Shown here: positions 5,836 to 9,155 of the stretch, one piece after another | How positions within the stretch are numbered: the stretch's first letter is position 1 | Layout of the letters: the number at the start of each line of letters is the position of its first letter | Notes under the pieces: model-generated | Databases searched by the model: none | What the model was told of the DNA's origin: nothing | The model's input: only the letters and a program-made list of their open reading frames with translations | Assembly (NCBI GenBank): GCA_965370435.1 | Contig: CBDUUP010000172.1 | Location: forward strand, 1-9,155 | Direction of reading: 5' to 3' | From: CBDUUP01 sp965370435 | Lineage (GTDB): Bacteria > Chloroflexota > Anaerolineae > Anaerolineales > UBA11579 | DNA: 9,155 nt | Position numbers and translations under genes: made by a program

Positions 5836-5875
5836 TTTCGTGCCTTTCGCGTTTTTTTTCGCCTATTTCGTGTTC
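5836..5875 (-). repeat. TTTCG repeat array after the EF-like gene
   Basis: TTTCG recurs at 5836, 5845, 5857 and 5866, with spacings of 9, 12 and 9. Read in the sense of the minus-strand gene that ends at 5880, it becomes a purine-rich array of GG...ACGAAA units directly after the stop codon. That matches the polarity of the GG-type arrays after the plus-strand genes. It also contains an 8-T run (5852-5859) that reads as A's on the gene's own strand, so it is not a standard terminator for that gene. Confidence 0.5.
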
Positions 5876-5879
5876 CCTC

Positions 5880-6134
5880 TTACCCCTCCGCTACCCGATA
5901 CACCCCATCCCCCCGGCGGACCACATCGGCCACCTTGAGGGCCACGTCCATGCCCGGCGTGGCGACCTCGACCTTCTTGTGGTCTACCTCCATCGAGCCG
6001 ACCTGCTGGGTGAAGTCGGTGGTGTGTCCGTGGATGCGGATGCTCTCTCCCACCTTCAGTTCTTCGTGGAGCGCCAGGACGACCACCCCAGCCTTGCCGA
6101 AATAATGGGTTACTGTTCCAATTCGTGATTCCAT
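5880..6134 (-). CDS. Free-standing EF-Tu domain-2-like barrel (translation elongation factor-like protein)
   Basis: This 84-residue protein is a single beta-barrel like domain 2 of EF-Tu-type translation factors, without a GTPase domain. Its pattern runs RIGTVTHYFGKAGVVVLAL, then LKVGESIRIHGHTTDFTQQV, then SMEVDHKKVEVATPGMDVAL and KVADVVRRGDGVYRV. The GHTTDFTQ, SMxxxH and VRxGDxVYxV parts are what I recall from the small 'translation elongation factor-like' family found in various bacteria and archaea; its function is unknown. In full factors this barrel contacts tRNA or the ribosome. I chose ATG 6134 because GTGAGG lies about six bases upstream on the minus strand; the longer form from 6158 (adding MIFPSEAA) has no such site. 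The gene is divergent from pcrA across 112 bases, with its own promoter. Confidence 0.8.
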   Translation of the reverse strand: MESRIGTVTHYFGKAGVVVLALHEELKVGESIRIHGHTTDFTQQVGSMEVDHKKVEVATPGMDVALKVADVVRRGDGVYRVAEG

Positions 6135-6175
6135 AGCTGCCTCACTTGGGAAAATCAACGACTATTCTCTCCTTT

Positions 6176-6204
6176 ACTATACAGTATTCGGACGCGAAAA
6201 TCAA
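6176..6204 (-). promoter_or_regulatory. Sigma-70-type promoter of the EF-like gene
   Basis: On the minus strand TTGATT (6204-6199) is followed after exactly 17 bases by TATAGT (6181-6176). A start near 6169 leaves a leader of about 35 bases before ATG 6134. The -35 box lies only six bases from the -35 box of the plus-strand pcrA promoter, so the two polymerase sites are back to back and may compete. Confidence 0.65.
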
Positions 6205-6210
6205 TAGGGG

Positions 6211-6239
6211 TTGACCCTCGCCCTACCTCCCGTTACAAT
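6211..6239 (+). promoter_or_regulatory. Sigma-70-type promoter of pcrA, predicting a leaderless mRNA
   Basis: TTGACC (6211-6216), a 17-base spacer and TACAAT (6234-6239) match the consensus well. Transcription would start six to eight bases past the -10 box, at about 6246-6247. ATG 6247 is therefore the first or nearly the first codon of the mRNA. This fits the lack of any Shine-Dalgarno before the ATG (the bases are TCCCTTCC). Confidence 0.7.
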
Positions 6240-6246
6240 CCCTTCC

Positions 6247-8430
6247 ATGGAACTCACCGCAGGACTCAACCCCCAACAACAACAAGCCCTCACCGCCGGG
6301 CTGGGGCCGGTGATGGCGCTGGCCGGGCCTGGCTCCGGCAAGACCCGGGTGCTCACCCAGCGCATCGCCTACCTCATCAGCATGATGGGCGTGCAGCCTT
6401 ACCACATCCTGGCTGTCACTTTCACCAACAAAGCGGCTCGGGAGATGAGGGGGCGGGTAGAAGACCTGCTGGGGGACCGGATGCGCGGCCTCACCCTGGG
6501 CACCTTCCACGCCGTCTGCGCCCGCATCCTGCGCATCGAGAGCCAGCTTCTCCCCTTCGATAAGAACTTCGTCATCTTCGACAGCGACGACCAGCGCAGT
6601 TTGGTCAAACGGGCCATCAAAGACCTCAACCTGGACGAGAAACGCTACCGCCCCCAGAGCGTGCACGGCTCCATCTCAAGGGCCAAGAACGAACTGATCT
6701 GGGCGGAGGATTATCCCCTCAACACCTACCGGGACGAAGTGGTGGCCCGGGTCTACGAGAGCTACCAGAAATTGCTGCTGGCCTCCAATGCTCTGGACTT
6801 CGACGACCTCTTGCTCTGGACGGCCCACCTCCTGGAAACCGAACCCGAGATGCGGCAGAAGTACGCCCGCCGCTACGAGCACGTCCTGGTGGACGAGTTC
6901 CAGGACACCAACGTGGCCCAGTACAACCTGATAAAACACCTGACCTCCCATCACGGCAACGTCTTTGTGGTGGGCGACGCCGACCAGTCCATCTACCGCT
7001 GGCGGGGGGCCGACTACCGCAACATGCTCCGCTTCCGGGATGACTTCCCCGACGCGCAGGTCATCCTCCTGGAGCAGAACTACCGCTCCACCCAATATAT
7101 CTTGGACGCGGCGATGGGAGTGATCGAACGCAACCCCCAGCGCACCCATAAAGCCCTCTTCACCGAGCGGGGCGCGGGCCGCAAAATCATCCTGCACGAG
7201 TTGTTCAACGGGGGCGAAGAGGCCGAATATGTGGTCGGCGCTATCGCCAGGGGCGTGGCCCAGGACAACACCCAGCCCGGCGACTACGCCATCATGTACC
7301 GCACCAACGCCCAATCTCGCCTGCTGGAAGAAGCCTTCCTGCGGGCCGGGCTGCCTTACAAGCTGGTCGGAGCGCAGCGATTCTACGGACGCCGGGAGGT
7401 CAAGGACATCATCGCCTACCTGCGCCTGATGCAAAACCCCAGCGACGAGGCCAGCCTTACGCGGGTCATCAACGTTCCGCCCCGCAAGATCGGCAACAAG
7501 ACCTACGCCGCCCTGCGCACCCGCGCCACCCAAGAAAATCTATCCCCCAGCGAAGTGCTGCTCGACCTGGTTCAGGGCGACGAATCTTCTCATTGGGAAT
7601 CTTTCACCGGTCGGGCTGTCAAGGCGTTGGCTCCCTTTGCCAATAAATTCAAACGCTGGCAGGAGGATCAGGCCGCGCTCACGCCCTTGCAGTTGATGGA
7701 CCGCATCCTGGAAGATATTGATTACCAGACCCACCTGGACGACGGCACCGAAGAAGGCTTGCAGCGATGGGAGAACGTGCTGGAGCTACGCCGCCTGGCC
7801 GCCGAGTTCGACGAGCGCGGCCTGACCGCCTTTCTGGAAGAGGTGGCCCTGGTCTCTGACCAGGATACCCTGGATGATAGCGCCAATGTGCCTACCTTGC
7901 TTACCCTGCACGCCGCCAAAGGGCTGGAGTTCTCCCGGGTCTTCATCGTCGGCCTGGAGGACGGCACCCTGCCGCATTCCCGCTCCTTCGATGACCCCGA
8001 AGCGATGGCCGAGGAGCGCCGCCTGCTCTACGTGGGCATCACCCGGGCCAAAGACCTCCTCACCCTGACCTACGCCATGAACCGCAGCACCTTCGGCTAC
8101 AGCGAACCCAGCGACCCGTCCCGCTTCCTGGTTGACCTGCCGCCGGGCGCGCTGGACGGACACGCGCCGGTGCAGGTCCTGCACCGCCCCTCCGGGGCCA
8201 CCCACCGCAAGGAAGAGTGGGACGCGCCCTCTCCCGCGCCTGCCGCCGCCGCCATCCTCCAACCCAAATTCCACCCCAGTATGAGGGTGTGCCATCCCTC
8301 CTGGGGGGAGGGCATGGTGCTCAATAGCAATATTCAGGACGGCGAGGAGATCGTGGATGTGTATTTTGAGGGCGAGGGGTTGAAGCGAGTGGCGGCCTCG
8401 TTTGCGAAGTTGGAGATCATTGGGGAGTGA
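6247..8430 (+). CDS. pcrA: ATP-dependent DNA helicase PcrA/UvrD (superfamily 1A)
   Basis: This 727-residue protein is full length for PcrA/UvrD, a 3'-to-5' helicase of nucleotide excision and mismatch repair that also clears RecA and stalled polymerases. All helicase motifs are present: Q-motif LNPQQQQAL (7-15), Walker A AGPGSGKT (26-33), Ia TFTNKAA (58-64), DEFQD (216-220), motif III GDADQSIYRWRGA (243-255), motif IV LEQNYRS (275-281), motif V TLHAAKGLEFSRVF and motif VI EERRLLYVGITRAK. A C-terminal Tudor-like domain (VCHPSWGEGMVLNSN to AASFAKLEII), which binds RNA polymerase in PcrA, closes the protein. The helicase-specific LNPQQ start and the 6234 -10 box favour ATG 6247. TTG 6211, though in frame, is the -35 box itself. 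No Shine-Dalgarno is present. The stop codon is followed within eight bases by a GG-type octamer array. Confidence 0.96.
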   Translation: MELTAGLNPQQQQALTAGLGPVMALAGPGSGKTRVLTQRIAYLISMMGVQPYHILAVTFTNKAAREMRGRVEDLLGDRMRGLTLGTFHAVCARILRIESQLLPFDKNFVIFDSDDQRSLVKRAIKDLNLDEKRYRPQSVHGSISRAKNELIWAEDYPLNTYRDEVVARVYESYQKLLLASNALDFDDLLLWTAHLLETEPEMRQKYARRYEHVLVDEFQDTNVAQYNLIKHLTSHHGNVFVVGDADQSIYRWRGADYRNMLRFRDDFPDAQVILLEQNYRSTQYILDAAMGVIERNPQRTHKALFTERGAGRKIILHELFNGGEEAEYVVGAIARGVAQDNTQPGDYAIMYRTNAQSRLLEEAFLRAGLPYKLVGAQRFYGRREVKDIIAYLRLMQNPSDEASLTRVINVPPRKIGNKTYAALRTRATQENLSPSEVLLDLVQGDESSHWESFTGRAVKALAPFANKFKRWQEDQAALTPLQLMDRILEDIDYQTHLDDGTEEGLQRWENVLELRRLAAEFDERGLTAFLEEVALVSDQDTLDDSANVPTLLTLHAAKGLEFSRVFIVGLEDGTLPHSRSFDDPEAMAEERRLLYVGITRAKDLLTLTYAMNRSTFGYSEPSDPSRFLVDLPPGALDGHAPVQVLHRPSGATHRKEEWDAPSPAPAAAAILQPKFHPSMRVCHPSWGEGMVLNSNIQDGEEIVDVYFEGEGLKRVAASFAKLEIIGE

Positions 8431-8437
8431 AGGATTG

Positions 8438-8494
8438 GGCAACAAGGTAATTAGGTGATCAGGCAACAAGTAAACAAGGAACAAGTATACAAGG
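8438..8494 (+). repeat. GG-type octamer array after pcrA
   Basis: Seven units run almost without a break: GGCAACAA (8438), GGTAATTA (8446), GGTGATCA (8454), GGCAACAA (8462), GTAAACAA (8470), a 7-base GGAACAA (8478) and GTATACAA (8485). The word shifts midway from GGYRAYNA to a GTAWACAA form. The second half is complementary to the next array, forming an imperfect inverted repeat: 8467-8494 against 8530-8557, about 22 of 28 positions pairing. A small GC stem, CAGGG (8503-8507) with CCCTG (8514-8518), lies between. Confidence 0.85.
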
Positions 8495-8512
8495 AATGAC
8501 CTCAGGGCCACT

Positions 8513-8567
8513 TCCCTGTCTACCTGTTTCCCTGTATACTTGTTTACCGTATACTTGTATACCTGAG
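8513..8567 (+). repeat. TACYTGTW octamer array upstream of galE
   Basis: Seven units read TCCCTGTC (8513), TACCTGTT (8521), TCCCTGTA (8529), TACTTGTT (8537), a 7-base TACCGTA (8545), TACTTGTA (8552) and TACCTGAG (8560). It is the CC-type partner of the 8438-8494 array. TATACT occurs at 8535-8540 and 8550-8555 and could serve as a -10 box, but no -35 is well placed. Confidence 0.8.
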
Positions 8568-8573
8568 AAAATG

Positions 8574-8609
8574 ACCACTAAGACTACTAAGACGACTTAG
8601 ACTACTTAG
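8574..8609 (+). repeat. Nine-base CTAAG/CTTAG array abutting galE
   Basis: Four units of nine bases read ACCACTAAG (8574), ACTACTAAG (8583), ACGACTTAG (8592) and ACTACTTAG (8601). The first two carry CTAAG and the last two its complement CTTAG. The stretch 8578-8609 can therefore fold as two 5-bp stems separated by a 4x4 internal loop. It ends six bases before the galE ATG, where a Shine-Dalgarno would be expected. Confidence 0.85.
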
Positions 8610-8615
8610 ACTCCC

Positions 8616-9155
8616 ATGAACATTTTTTTAACCGGCGGGGCGGGCTACATTGGGTCCGTCGCCGCAGCGACATTACTTGAAGCCGGACACTCGGTCACCG
8701 TGTATGACTCGCTGGTCACCGGCTACCGGGCGGCGGTCCCGGAGGGCGCTCATTTCGTCCACGCCGACCTGGCCGACCGGGAGGCGCTGGAGGCGGCCCT
8801 CAATGCCCAGCCCTACGATGCCATCCTGCACTTCGCAGCCTTCATCGAAGCGGGCGAGAGCATGAAAGACCCCGGCGTGTTCTACCAGAACAACTACGTC
8901 AACTCGGCGGGCTTGATCGAAAGCGCGGCGCGGGCGGGGATTGAGCGGTTCGTGTTCTCCTCTTCGGCGGCGGTCTACCGCTCCAACGACGAGCCGCTCA
9001 CCGAGGAGTCGCCGCTTGGCCCGGTCAACGTTTACGGCCATACAAAGCTGATGATCGAGCAGACCCTGGAATGGTACCGCCAGATCCACGGGCTGCGCTA
9101 TGCCGCCCTGCGCTACTTCAACGCCTGCGGCGCGGCGCCTGGCCGTGGGGAAGCC
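8616..9155 (+). CDS. galE: UDP-glucose 4-epimerase, first 180 codons (cut by window end)
   Basis: The frame is open to the last base, so only the N-terminal 180 of an expected ~330 residues are seen. GalE interconverts UDP-glucose and UDP-galactose (Leloir pathway, cell-surface sugars). The NAD-binding Rossmann start FLTGGAGYIGS has the GxxGxxG at G7, G10 and G13. The YDSLVTG loop follows. HFAAFIEAGESMKDP (72-86) and NNYVNSAGLI (92-101) fit GalE, as does RYFNACGAAP (166-175). The catalytic set is S117 in FSSSAAVY, Y140 and K144 in YGHTK. R122 follows VY where most GalE proteins have Gly. No Shine-Dalgarno precedes the ATG; bases 8574-8609 are a nine-base repeat. The exact epimerase subtype (UDP-GlcNAc or other) cannot be settled from this half. 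Confidence 0.88.
   Translation, partial: MNIFLTGGAGYIGSVAAATLLEAGHSVTVYDSLVTGYRAAVPEGAHFVHADLADREALEAALNAQPYDAILHFAAFIEAGESMKDPGVFYQNNYVNSAGLIESAARAGIERFVFSSSAAVYRSNDEPLTEESPLGPVNVYGHTKLMIEQTLEWYRQIHGLRYAALRYFNACGAAPGRGEA

Noticed and set aside
6211..6246. TTG start adding 12 residues to PcrA
   Set aside because: The TTG is the -35 box of the promoter; the canonical PcrA N-terminus begins at the ATG at 6247.
6676..7533. Long minus-strand frame of 285 codons opposite pcrA
   Set aside because: It lies wholly within the well-supported helicase gene; GC-rich codon use on one strand produces long open frames on the other. No motifs or ribosome site.
7786..8511. Minus-strand frame of 241 codons over the pcrA 3' end
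   Set aside because: Same shadow effect; its start region lies in the octamer array and its sequence is low in recognisable motifs.
8571..8600. Nine-codon frame MTTKTTKTT-stop before galE
   Set aside because: It follows directly from the nine-base repeat unit; no convincing ribosome site, so a leader peptide cannot be claimed.

Overview
The window looks like GC-rich bacterial chromosome. Sampled 60-base lines are about 65-68% G+C in the crotonase and helicase genes. The gene mix (EthD-like protein, YbaK-type deacylase, M23 peptidase, crotonase, AAC(3)-like acetyltransferase, a free-standing EF-Tu domain-2-like barrel, PcrA helicase, GalE) and the short-unit AT-rich repeats between genes remind me of Chloroflexota, perhaps Anaerolineae. 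That is an impression from memory, not proof. No rRNA, tRNA or CRISPR array is visible.

Layout. Bases 1-3664 hold five plus-strand genes: EthD-like (162-527) overlapping a YbaK/EbsC-type deacylase (505-1005), a membrane-anchored M23 peptidase (1064-1858), a short-chain enoyl-CoA hydratase (2006-2782) and an AAC(3)-family acetyltransferase (2864-3664). Bases 3665-5835 are an AT-rich island; sampled lines are about 35-37% G+C. It holds a possible transposase N-terminal scrap, an HNH nuclease gene apparently broken by a frameshift, a possible decayed minus-strand ORF and a minus-strand two-helix membrane protein of unknown function. Bases 5836-6250 return to the host style: a minus-strand EF-Tu-domain-2-like protein with a promoter divergent from that of pcrA. 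Full-length pcrA follows (6247-8430), then the first 180 codons of galE, cut by the window end. No gene-free stretch exceeds about 225 bases.

The most unusual feature is the structure between the GC-rich genes. Nearly every such gap holds tandem arrays of degenerate 8-base units (7 or 9 in places). They are polarised relative to the genes: purine-rich GG-type units (such as GGCAACAA, GGTGATCA) begin at or inside the stop codon of the upstream gene, and the complementary CC-type units (such as TTGTTGCC, TAATTACC) lie before the next start. Each gap has its own variant word (AACGTTYN, AACTACCY, TACYTGTW, ACTACTTAG). The gaps inside the AT-rich island lack them. One array supplies the last codons and stop of the M23 gene, and others abut start codons that lack a Shine-Dalgarno.

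The genes do not form one pathway; they look like neighbouring housekeeping and accessory units. pcrA has a good sigma-70-type promoter that predicts a leaderless mRNA starting at or next to its ATG. I see no complete undescribed defence or biosynthetic system. The polarised octamer arrays, the two unassigned island proteins and the leaderless start are the parts worth a second look.
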